A stretch of DNA of 30,494 nt from Flavobacteriales bacterium UBA1986 (GTDB lineage Bacteria; Bacteroidota; Bacteroidia; Flavobacteriales_G; Salibacteraceae). This document shows positions 18,646 to 24,697 of the stretch, piece by piece. The notes beneath the pieces were generated by a model. It saw nothing but the letters and a program-made list of their open reading frames with translations. It did not search any database and was not told where the DNA came from. Position 1 is the first letter of the stretch, and every line of letters begins with the position of its first letter. Location of the stretch: positions 106,610 through 137,103 of the forward strand of contig DDDG01000027.1 in assembly GCA_002336245.1 (NCBI GenBank), read 5' to 3'. The position numbers and the translations under genes are program-made.

Positions 18646-18944
18646 TAGCCTCCGATCATTACGTTGGGGCAACCCGCCATAATCGCTCCACCATGAGCAG
18701 TTGTATCGCCCAATCGAGCCGCTGGCTTCCCTCCTATCATTACCGTTCCCGAGCCTTTCACGATCGAATCTGGAGGCCCCACACAAACACAATTGTCACC
18801 CATAACGGCAGCCGGCATTTTACCAATCATTACAGTTGGGATTCCTGGTCCAATGATGGGTCCACCAACATGCGGTATTGGAGGTACCGCTGGTGTCTGC
18901 ATAGGGCATTGATGAAAGTCTGTTAATCGCGCTGCTGGGGGCAT
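18645..18944 (-). CDS. PAAR-type spike tip protein
   Basis: 99 residues. It begins MPPAARLTDFHQCPM and contains repeated PAAR-fold strands: GGPIIGPGIPTVMIGKMPAA, then GTVMIGGKPAARLGDTTAHG and a final NVMIGG. Conserved His and Cys residues (H11, C13, C52, H84, C90) could form the usual metal site that ties the tip of the cone together. PAAR proteins cap the VgrG trimer and sharpen it. The gene lies 5 nt after vgrG-like and overlaps the gp25 start, so it is placed before gp25, whereas the archetypal AFP/PVC order has the tip protein after gp25. There is no C-terminal toxin extension, so this tip carries no fused effector. Confidence 0.93.
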   Translation of the reverse strand: MPPAARLTDFHQCPMQTPAVPPIPHVGGPIIGPGIPTVMIGKMPAAVMGDNCVCVGPPDSIVKGSGTVMIGGKPAARLGDTTAHGGAIMAGCPNVMIGG

Positions 18945-18949
18945 TTCAA

Positions 18950-20752
18950 TTAATTTATCATAACCATTGCGCCTTTCACGGTAACATTACCAGAGGCTTT
19001 TAATTCTGCGGTGGCCGAGCCTTCCGCACTTAAGGCCACTTTTGCTTTGCTTTTCACATTCAATCCTTCCACGGCTACATCTCCACCCTTGCTTTTGATT
19101 TCAATGTTCTGAGCAGCCGAAATGGCCACTTTACCTTTGGAATCAAGAATGATGTCTTTTCCGCTGTTGAGGCTGATTCCTTTACTATCCAAGACCACTT
19201 TGTTCTTATTCTGATCTTCTAAAGTCAAGGATTTGGCCTTATCATCAAGAGTGACCTTCTGTCCTCCAGGCGTTTCCACACAAATGATTTTATCCTTGTC
19301 CTCGAAGGTAATCTTCAACTTGGCTTTGGTGATGATTGCCTTGTCTTTGTTTTCTTGTTCCGGAGTGAAAGGGGCAGCATTCTTGGCGCTGTACATGGAA
19401 CCCAAAATCACGGCATAGCGAGGATCGTTGTTGAGGAAGCCGAGTAGAACCTCATCGCCAATTTCAGGAAAAAAATACATTCCTACACCTGCTGAAGCAT
19501 GGGGAACGAGCAATCTTGCCCAAACTCCTTCTGCTGCTTCTATATTCATACTCGGTACGGATACCAAAACCCGGAACTGACTGTCGGGATCTTCGTGGAT
19601 TTTCTCAACCTTGCCAATCTGAACCCCAGAAACACCAGGAATTACGCCATTAGCCATGGGGCCGCTGATTTCACCAGAATCTGAAAAAGCCTTAGAGTCC
19701 AATCCAAAACCAATTTCAGTTTTCCAAAAACCATTGCTCAATTCATGACTCACTCTTGTAACGTAAATCAGACCATTGAACCTTTCACCGAAACCACTCA
19801 ACTTCACCAACTTACCTACTTCAGCTTTGCTTGATCCTGGAAAACTCACGAGGCCTCTAAGCCTTGCAAAACGAGAGCGTTGTACAATAGAACTCGCCAA
19901 GCTCTCCAATTCTTCCTTCGGTTCAGGTGCCGAAGACTTGAACTCTAGTTTCGCTTTCCCTCCAACTTCCGATAATTTTTTACCAGTAATGTTCCCTTGC
20001 GCATTCATTGTGGGCTCCTTACTCGCGCCTTTGAGCATGGAATGTTTTTGACTGTCCCATGATTCTCCAGCGGCACTATCCAGCTGAGTGGTACTGTCCA
20101 ACTCTCCTTCAAAATCGATGACGTCGTTGCCGTAATTTAAGTCCAATACTTCTGTTCCACTCATGGTAGGCGGACCAATGTCCAAGGCACCTGCGTCGTT
20201 CAACACTATAAAGCCATTGGCATCGGCTCTAGTCAATACAAAATTCCAATCGGAGGAATCGTATTGAACCATCATCGGAAATTTGAAGGTCGTAGCCTTC
20301 ACTGTGGCTGTGAGGCCAGCGTCTTTTACAACCTTCGCCATCACTTCAGAATCCTTCAAATCCTTGAAAGTCGCACTCTTGCGTGCAGTTAACATTTTGA
20401 ATGCCTTGTCGTGGCAATGTATCTCCAACTCGGAAGTTCCCTGATGAGAATATGTCCTGACTTTGATTTTTTGAGAGGTGATGACACCCGAGAAGATGTC
20501 CTCTTCTGTGCTATGGTATCCAAGTTTGATCTTTATCTCCTTACCAGGTTCCAGATCCTTTCCCTCACTTATTTCGAAGGTTTCGTCCTTGGGTTCTCCA
20601 TCTGCAAAAAGAATGCGCGCCTCCGAAATCTGATTTACTTCTTTATCGACCGAAATACTTTTTACCTGATAGGCTTGATTGATCTCTTTGCCATCGACCA
20701 AAATGGAAAAAGTTGGAAGGTCAACTTTAGCATGTAAAGGAGAGTCAGCCAT
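18950..20752 (-). CDS. VgrG-like spike protein (Afp8/Pvc8 type)
   Basis: 600 residues. Residues 1-370 correspond to the gp27-like hub (SILVDGKEINQAYQVKSISV at the start, EDIFSGVITSQKIKV near 84-98). Residues 376-455 are a gp5-type OB fold (GKVEKIHEDPDSQFRVLVSV, GVWARLLVPHASAGVGMYFF, GDEVLLGFLNNDPRYAVILG). Residues about 470-600 are a Lys/Asp/Val-rich triple-stranded beta-helix (VTLDDKAKSLTLEDQ, ISLNSGKDIILDSKG) that forms the spike shaft. It trimerises and is tipped by PAAR. There is no lysozyme or effector domain. It starts 3 nt after the LysM gene stop and ends 5 nt before PAAR. The length is normal for eCIS VgrG. Confidence 0.95.
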   Translation of the reverse strand: MADSPLHAKVDLPTFSILVDGKEINQAYQVKSISVDKEVNQISEARILFADGEPKDETFEISEGKDLEPGKEIKIKLGYHSTEEDIFSGVITSQKIKVRTYSHQGTSELEIHCHDKAFKMLTARKSATFKDLKDSEVMAKVVKDAGLTATVKATTFKFPMMVQYDSSDWNFVLTRADANGFIVLNDAGALDIGPPTMSGTEVLDLNYGNDVIDFEGELDSTTQLDSAAGESWDSQKHSMLKGASKEPTMNAQGNITGKKLSEVGGKAKLEFKSSAPEPKEELESLASSIVQRSRFARLRGLVSFPGSSKAEVGKLVKLSGFGERFNGLIYVTRVSHELSNGFWKTEIGFGLDSKAFSDSGEISGPMANGVIPGVSGVQIGKVEKIHEDPDSQFRVLVSVPSMNIEAAEGVWARLLVPHASAGVGMYFFPEIGDEVLLGFLNNDPRYAVILGSMYSAKNAAPFTPEQENKDKAIITKAKLKITFEDKDKIICVETPGGQKVTLDDKAKSLTLEDQNKNKVVLDSKGISLNSGKDIILDSKGKVAISAAQNIEIKSKGGDVAVEGLNVKSKAKVALSAEGSATAELKASGNVTVKGAMVMIN

Positions 20753-20755
20753 GTT

Positions 20756-21445
20756 TTATTTCTGAATGCTCGGAAAGAGAATCTCCGTTCCCGGTTTCAA
20801 ACTTCTAAAATTCAAGATGTTGTTGATCTCGGCAACCTGCAGGTAATAGGATGGGTCGCCGTAAATCTCTCGACAAATAGCTGGGAGGTTATCTCCTGCT
20901 CGAATGGTGCGCAAATGCGACATATCAGGCGAGCTCTTTGCGGCTCTCTTAGCCGCCACCTCTGGATCTAAATGTTCTTTAAAACTCGCATCCAACTTTG
21001 CGCGAATTGGAATTCCTTGCGGATTGAAAAGCTGGTAGCTGATGCTCAATGAGCTCAGTTTGCATAAAAAATCAAGCTTTCCGTACTTGACGGCCAGATA
21101 GTTCATGGTGTGTATCTCACCATTCATATTCGTGCAGATCTTATTGAACTTAGCGATCATACCATCCACCGTCAACTTCGAGTATTCTGATGGAAGCTTA
21201 ATTACACCGGTAGTATCTAGAAAAAAGCTTAAGCTTAATTTTCTTAGATCCAGAACCTGATTCGTTGGGATCTTTTCCTTACTCGCGGTTGTTTCTTCCT
21301 TGGGTGGAGCCGCCGATTCGTAGGTAACCGAATAGTTTTCGGGGTTTATTGGAAAAGTGAAATCGTCGACAGACTTAGAGAACTTCTCGTCGCTAAACCC
21401 CTCAATGACCATCTTTATGACCTCTGCACTTGCTTCTTTCCCCAT
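20756..21445 (-). CDS. LysM-containing baseplate protein (Afp7/Pvc7 type)
   Basis: 229 residues. The N-terminal half has the DFTFPINPENYSVTYE segment and a central DLRKLSLSFFLDTTGVI strand set, typical of the eCIS/phage gp53-like family that clamps the hub to the wedges. Residues about 176-229 form a LysM module (LRTIRAGDNLPAICREIYGD, then ILNFRSLKPGTEILFP). In this setting the LysM is thought to be a structural piece rather than a cell-wall binder. It follows the DUF5908 gene by 12 nt and precedes VgrG by 3 nt, the canonical Afp6-Afp7-Afp8 order. Confidence 0.92.
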   Translation of the reverse strand: MGKEASAEVIKMVIEGFSDEKFSKSVDDFTFPINPENYSVTYESAAPPKEETTASKEKIPTNQVLDLRKLSLSFFLDTTGVIKLPSEYSKLTVDGMIAKFNKICTNMNGEIHTMNYLAVKYGKLDFLCKLSSLSISYQLFNPQGIPIRAKLDASFKEHLDPEVAAKRAAKSSPDMSHLRTIRAGDNLPAICREIYGDPSYYLQVAEINNILNFRSLKPGTEILFPSIQK

Positions 21446-21457
21446 TGAAAATTGTCT

Positions 21458-21628
21458 TTAGCTCTTTCGCCGTTTGAGGAGTTCCTTAACTCTTTCCATA
21501 ACCAAGTCGACAATCTCCCTTTTTTCGGAGGCTGACAAACCAGCAGTTTCGGAGGGGCGAGCTTTGCTTTGCCCACCTCCTTCGTTCACTTTTGCTTGGA
21601 TTACAAATTCATTGACCTTAATGCTCAT
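21458..21628 (-). CDS. DUF5908 small protein (Afp6/Pvc6 position)
   Basis: A 56-residue gene whose ATG overlaps the tube-2 stop (TAATG at 21630-21626) and ends with TAA at 21460-21458. It begins MSIKVNEFVIQAKVNE, matching the DUF5908 pattern (P/M-x-x-I-x-E-x-x-I-x-x-x-V), and ends in a basic amphipathic helix (IVDLVMERVKELLKRRKS). In AFP and PVC a protein of this kind sits between the tube-initiator gene and the LysM gene; its role in assembly is not well defined. Gene position, size and N-terminal pattern all agree. A glycine-rich linker (EGGGQSKARPSE) joins the strand and the helix. Confidence 0.85.
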   Translation of the reverse strand: MSIKVNEFVIQAKVNEGGGQSKARPSETAGLSASEKREIVDLVMERVKELLKRRKS

Positions 21629-22125
21629 TATGATTTTTTCTTTCCTCTTGTAAGTTCAGAATAAGCAATGGTTATGGTCTCAATCAGGATTGCACCTTCT
21701 CCACTAGCTTTTGCATTCAGCGCACTAACCTCCATTTTCTTTGGGAAGGCATCTATAAAATTCCAGGTGATCAGCGGCTCTCCGCTCTCATCCAAAAGAT
21801 TCACAGTAATGTTCTGAGGTTTTATAGGTTCCGCATAATTCGTATTGATGGTTTCTTCACACCATTTGTAAAATTTAGAATCCGAAGAAACAATCCCTCT
21901 TTTTAAAACTAAATCCGTGTATTTAACCCGTTTGGGGAGGACGTAAACTCTGTTGTTATTTCCTGCCTCTACCATTGAGGTATCTACCTCAAGCTCCATC
22001 CCAAAACCGGTTGCTTCTGTAAACAAGAGGTCTTTCTCCGGCAAATGACCCACTTCTCCAACTTCTACAGCAAAATGAAAACTGAGAGGTGGAAATACGA
22101 ATTGGTCTTCTTCTAACTCAGGCAT
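21628..22125 (-). CDS. gp19-like tail tube protein 2 (Afp5/Pvc5-type tube initiator)
   Basis: 165 residues of the T4 gp19/eCIS tube family. It has FPPLSFHFAVEVGEV at the N-terminus, a central PKRVKYTDLVLKRGIVSSDS (the conserved K-x-x-D-x-x-L-K-R-G pattern), then ITVNLLDESGEPLITWNFID and AFPKKMEVSALNAKASGEGA. These make the beta-sandwich that stacks as hexameric rings. It is a diverged neighbour of the upstream tube gene (2-nt spacing). As the copy next to DUF5908 and LysM it is most likely the adaptor layer between hub and tube. No sheath gene separates the two tube genes, unlike AFP where afp2-4 lie between them. Confidence 0.93.
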   Translation of the reverse strand: MPELEEDQFVFPPLSFHFAVEVGEVGHLPEKDLLFTEATGFGMELEVDTSMVEAGNNNRVYVLPKRVKYTDLVLKRGIVSSDSKFYKWCEETINTNYAEPIKPQNITVNLLDESGEPLITWNFIDAFPKKMEVSALNAKASGEGAILIETITIAYSELTRGKKKS

Positions 22126-22127
22126 GC

Positions 22128-22622
22128 CTAAAGTAGTTTTTTGGCGAGTTTAATCCCCATGCTCACTACATTGTCGATGACAAGTTCTTCGTAGGATAGA
22201 ACCATAGACTCAATGGCAATCTCAGATGTTTGGGAATTGAGGTTTGTACTCTCGATCTTCTTTGGAAAAGCTTTCGTCAAGGTCCAAATGACCTCGGGCA
22301 TATGATATTCGTTCAACAGACTGATGGTGACATCGTTCTTCTCGAAATCCTTTGTATTGGCTTTTGCAAAAAGCATGTACGAAAGAGTGTCACCAGTAAA
22401 AACACCCTTCTTCAGAGTTACATCTGACACTTTCGGCATGCCGGGTCTTTTCATCGGAGCGAGCTGTTTGCTACGCCCGTGGCGGTATTCAATGATATCC
22501 ACCTCCGTCTCTAAGCCAGAAACTTCTTGAAACCACCACACACCCAATCCGGGGAAGGTTACTACGAAGTGAAACTTCGGCAACGGCCAATTCCAATCTT
22601 GATATGATCCTTTTCCTAGCAT
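22128..22622 (-). CDS. gp19-like tail tube protein 1 (Afp1/Pvc1 type)
   Basis: 164 residues. It has PKFHFVVTFPGLGVWWFQEV near the N-terminus, VDIIEYRHGRSKQLAPMKRP (the E-Y-R-x-G-R-S-x-x-x-x-x-x-K loop that is a hallmark of this family), SDVTLKKGVFTGD, and the closing VIWTLTKAFPKKIESTNLNS. It should be the main inner-tube subunit. It starts with ATG at 22622 after a 190-bp untranslated gap, the largest gap within the operon, so it may have its own promoter. In related Bacteroidota loci a sheath gene directly precedes it; here there is none. Confidence 0.95.
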   Translation of the reverse strand: MLGKGSYQDWNWPLPKFHFVVTFPGLGVWWFQEVSGLETEVDIIEYRHGRSKQLAPMKRPGMPKVSDVTLKKGVFTGDTLSYMLFAKANTKDFEKNDVTISLLNEYHMPEVIWTLTKAFPKKIESTNLNSQTSEIAIESMVLSYEELVIDNVVSMGIKLAKKLL

Positions 22623-22812
22623 AATTACGCCACAGCGCAGCCGCTAAAATTAACGAAACACAGATTCTAAATGAATAAAAAGTGTGTTTTGTTTAGGCAA
22701 GAAGAAAAGCTGTCCTCTAAGTTGGCCGCGGGAACCGATGCAATAACAATCACTTCAGATGTGAAGTTTGCTGCTTAACCTTCAAGTCTGGAGGCTCAAA
22801 AAAAATCAAGAG
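22623..22812 (-). other. 190-bp gap at the expected sheath-gene position; possible internal promoter
   Basis: The gap lies between the stop of the ~350-residue hypothetical and the ATG of tube 1. No minus-strand frame of useful length crosses it, so there is no sheath gene and I recognise no sheath remnant. It contains a 6-bp perfect inverted repeat (22752-22767), a run of eight T on the minus strand just after the hypothetical's stop (22805-22798), and an AT-rich segment nearer tube 1 that could hold a Bacteroidota-type promoter, though I find no clean TTTG/TAnnTTTG pair. A plus-strand open frame of 35 codons (22671-22778) is also present; its coding status is doubtful. Confidence 0.5.
22752..22767. 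repeat. Short perfect inverted repeat ACTTCA-GATG-TGAAGT
   Basis: Six-base arms flank a four-base loop, about 130 nt upstream of the tube-1 start. It is not followed by a T-run on either strand, so a terminator is unlikely. It could be a small operator or an mRNA hairpin in the tube-1 leader. Such a short palindrome can also arise by chance. Confidence 0.35.
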
Positions 22813-23868
22813 CTAGACGTAGACATACATATCCGCGTAATACAATTCCTTGCCATCGAGCCACTTAGCCTTAATTCGAGTGATGTCTGGCGTAGGAAGA
22901 CTGAGCCTCTTGCTACCGCTTCCTGATGACATGTTTGCATTGCTTTCTTCAAGCTCTGCGTAATACTGCAGGCCATTGAAATTTCTCTTGAGTCGGAGTT
23001 GTTCTATCGGACTGGCTTTGATGGCTCTCTGTCCATTTGGCAACAAGACCTCTTCCGTTTCATCCATTTCCAAGGGATCTGTTCCAATAAATAGCCTCAC
23101 CGCAGACAAATCTTTATTGCGCTCGGAAACAAAGAAGTAATTGAGAAGAACGCTTCGATTGAAAAAACGAAGCTGAAATTCGGTGTTTCGAAAATTCTCA
23201 AAGGCATTTTCAGGAGTGTCGCCCATCACAATGTCGATGACCGCGAAGCACGGAGCGAATTCATTTGGAATGTGACTCAATTGAACTGTTTCACCAGACT
23301 CTTTCAACTCAACTTCAAAATCTTCATGCTCCTCGTCGAGGATCTGAACAAGAGTTTCATGGCCTTCCAAAACTCCTTTAAAGACCTCCCTGCCTTTTGA
23401 CGAAGTGCACTTCAATTCTTTTTCGCCCAGCAGTTCCGACAATAATTTCCCACTGAGACCAAAGAGACGTACATCTCGATCGCTCACGGAATCTTCTTTG
23501 TGCAACAGGAGCTTGTTCCGCTCACCGGCTTGAGTGCCGGCAACAGCTGCATTCTCTTGACTGTTTCTGAAGAAGTACTTTTCATTCGAAAGTCCGTAAT
23601 TCAACTTGGTGAAGTTGCCGAACATTCGATTCTTAAGGCTCAGTCCAAAGCTGAATCTAAGAGAGCCTTTATTCTTCTGCAACAGCTCTGCCTTATCCTC
23701 TTTGTACAAAACAATGAGTCCGTCGGGGGTAAGGCGATACACCAAACCATACTGACTGAAAATATGGCGGGTTGAACCAGAAACAATTACCTCAAAATCC
23801 TTACTCGAATATTGCTCGTAAAAAGCGTGGAAAATCTTTAGTTCGAATAGAGTCGAATACTTAATCAT
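22813..23868 (-). CDS. Conserved-position eCIS hypothetical protein downstream of the DUF4255 cap gene
   Basis: 351 residues from the ATG at 23868, which is 7 nt after the cap-gene stop. A longer frame beginning at 23925 would overlap the cap gene by 50 nt and is less likely. The sequence opens MIKYSTLFELKIFHAFYEQY, then has a beta-rich middle and many charged loops; there is no signal peptide, membrane helix or catalytic motif I recognise. From memory, Bacteroidota eCIS loci often have a protein of this size with a similar opening between the DUF4255 gene and the sheath gene; I cannot confirm this without a search. It lacks the C-terminal handshake region and Arg/Pro-rich end of sheath proteins, so I do not call it a sheath. 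Likely a cytoplasmic assembly or structural accessory. Confidence 0.7.
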   Translation of the reverse strand: MIKYSTLFELKIFHAFYEQYSSKDFEVIVSGSTRHIFSQYGLVYRLTPDGLIVLYKEDKAELLQKNKGSLRFSFGLSLKNRMFGNFTKLNYGLSNEKYFFRNSQENAAVAGTQAGERNKLLLHKEDSVSDRDVRLFGLSGKLLSELLGEKELKCTSSKGREVFKGVLEGHETLVQILDEEHEDFEVELKESGETVQLSHIPNEFAPCFAVIDIVMGDTPENAFENFRNTEFQLRFFNRSVLLNYFFVSERNKDLSAVRLFIGTDPLEMDETEEVLLPNGQRAIKASPIEQLRLKRNFNGLQYYAELEESNANMSSGSGSKRLSLPTPDITRIKAKWLDGKELYYADMYVYV

Positions 23869-23875
23869 CCTTGAG

Positions 23876-24445
23876 CTAATCTTCGTTGATTCCAATTCCA
23901 GATACAGGCGGAACGGTATCTTCAATATTATCGCTGGAGAAGGTAAGCATCCTCACCCGGTATGCTACCGATGGGATGTACTTCGCGCCCATCATAGAGA
24001 ATACCATATTCCACTCGTGGTACGAAAGAGAAGTTAGGTCGAATATCGCCTTTTCAATGTTGCTGCTCAAGCCAGGTGTGTTGCTGGAATTGAAGACTGG
24101 TTTCCCCTGAAAAAAGTAAATGATCCCAGACAAAAACTTCAGTGCTTCCACGTAATTCTTCCCACTGAAATAGGCGGAAAAAACCACCGTAAGGTTCACA
24201 TTAATGTCGGGTGCACCAGATACAAACCCCCCTCCAGCAAAGGAGCTTCCTCCTGCCGCCTTTAGGGTGGTTTCCTCTTCAACATTCACCATATAGGCAA
24301 CTACCTTATTGATTCCTTCAACGGCAATCGAACCATCTAGATTGACCAAGTTGGTGAGCAGCAACCGATCTTCATCCACGTCGAAACGAGATTTCAAATA
24401 CTCATTCAGCTCTGAGCCCACCAAGGGAAGTAAATTATGAATCAT
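23876..24445 (-). CDS. DUF4255 tube cap/terminator protein (Afp16/Pvc16 type)
   Basis: 189 residues. It begins MIHNLLPLVGSELNEYLKSR and contains NKVVAYMVNVEEETTLKA, a Gly-rich loop, then PDINVNLTVVFSAYFSG and YVEALKFLSGIIYFFQGKPV. This is the standard DUF4255 layout. In AFP and PVC the homologue caps the distal end of tube and sheath and fixes particle length. The ATG overlaps the stop of the upstream small membrane-protein gene (ATGA), so the two are translationally coupled. In many Bacteroidota eCIS loci this family opens the structural block, as it does here. Confidence 0.93.
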   Translation of the reverse strand: MIHNLLPLVGSELNEYLKSRFDVDEDRLLLTNLVNLDGSIAVEGINKVVAYMVNVEEETTLKAAGGSSFAGGGFVSGAPDINVNLTVVFSAYFSGKNYVEALKFLSGIIYFFQGKPVFNSSNTPGLSSNIEKAIFDLTSLSYHEWNMVFSMMGAKYIPSVAYRVRMLTFSSDNIEDTVPPVSGIGINED

Positions 24446-24684
24446 GCTTCCTTAGGAATTAAATACCGTGAAACCGCCCAAATGATTGCGCGCATGAAAT
24501 AGGTTAAAATGAAGCCTACAATGAATCCAATGATGAAAAACTCCATCTCGAAGACTTCTTCGTTGGTACTGAGTTGCTCCATTTCAGGTTGAATGCTGCT
24601 CGAGTAACTGAACAAAAAAGCAACAGGAGTTGCCAGCACCAAAGCAATGAAAAACCAAATAAGCTCGCGTGCGAATGTTTTCAA
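24442..24684 (-). CDS. Small two-helix membrane protein
   Basis: 80 residues with a TTG start at 24684; no ATG is available before the second helix. Two transmembrane segments are visible: about 8-27 (LIWFFIALVLATPVAFLFSY) and about 49-72 (FFIIGFIVGFILTYFMRAII), joined by an acidic loop (EMEQLSTNEEVFEMEF). The short basic tail (SRYLIPKEA) should be cytoplasmic, making a hairpin with both ends inside. It starts 13 nt after the GH18-like gene and overlaps the DUF4255 gene by 4 nt. I do not recognise a family. Its coupling to the cap gene raises the possibility that it tethers the distal end of the particle to the membrane (inference). Confidence 0.75.
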   Translation of the reverse strand: MKTFARELIWFFIALVLATPVAFLFSYSSSIQPEMEQLSTNEEVFEMEFFIIGFIVGFILTYFMRAIIWAVSRYLIPKEA

Positions 24685-24697
24685 ACTGTTCTTTGCT

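Noticed and set aside
18646..18792. Longer gp25 start at 18792
   Set aside because: The extra 49 codons are out-of-frame PAAR sequence with unusual Arg/Ser/Trp-rich composition; the ATG at 18645 gives the normal gp25 N-terminus.
22798..22812. Eight-T run after the hypothetical gene as an intrinsic terminator
   Set aside because: No GC-rich stem precedes it on the minus strand, so a terminator is not supported.
22813..23868. Calling the 351-residue hypothetical a sheath protein because of its position
   Set aside because: It lacks the sheath-like N-terminal extension, the conserved C-terminal handshake region and the typical Pro/Arg-rich ending; no motif supports it.
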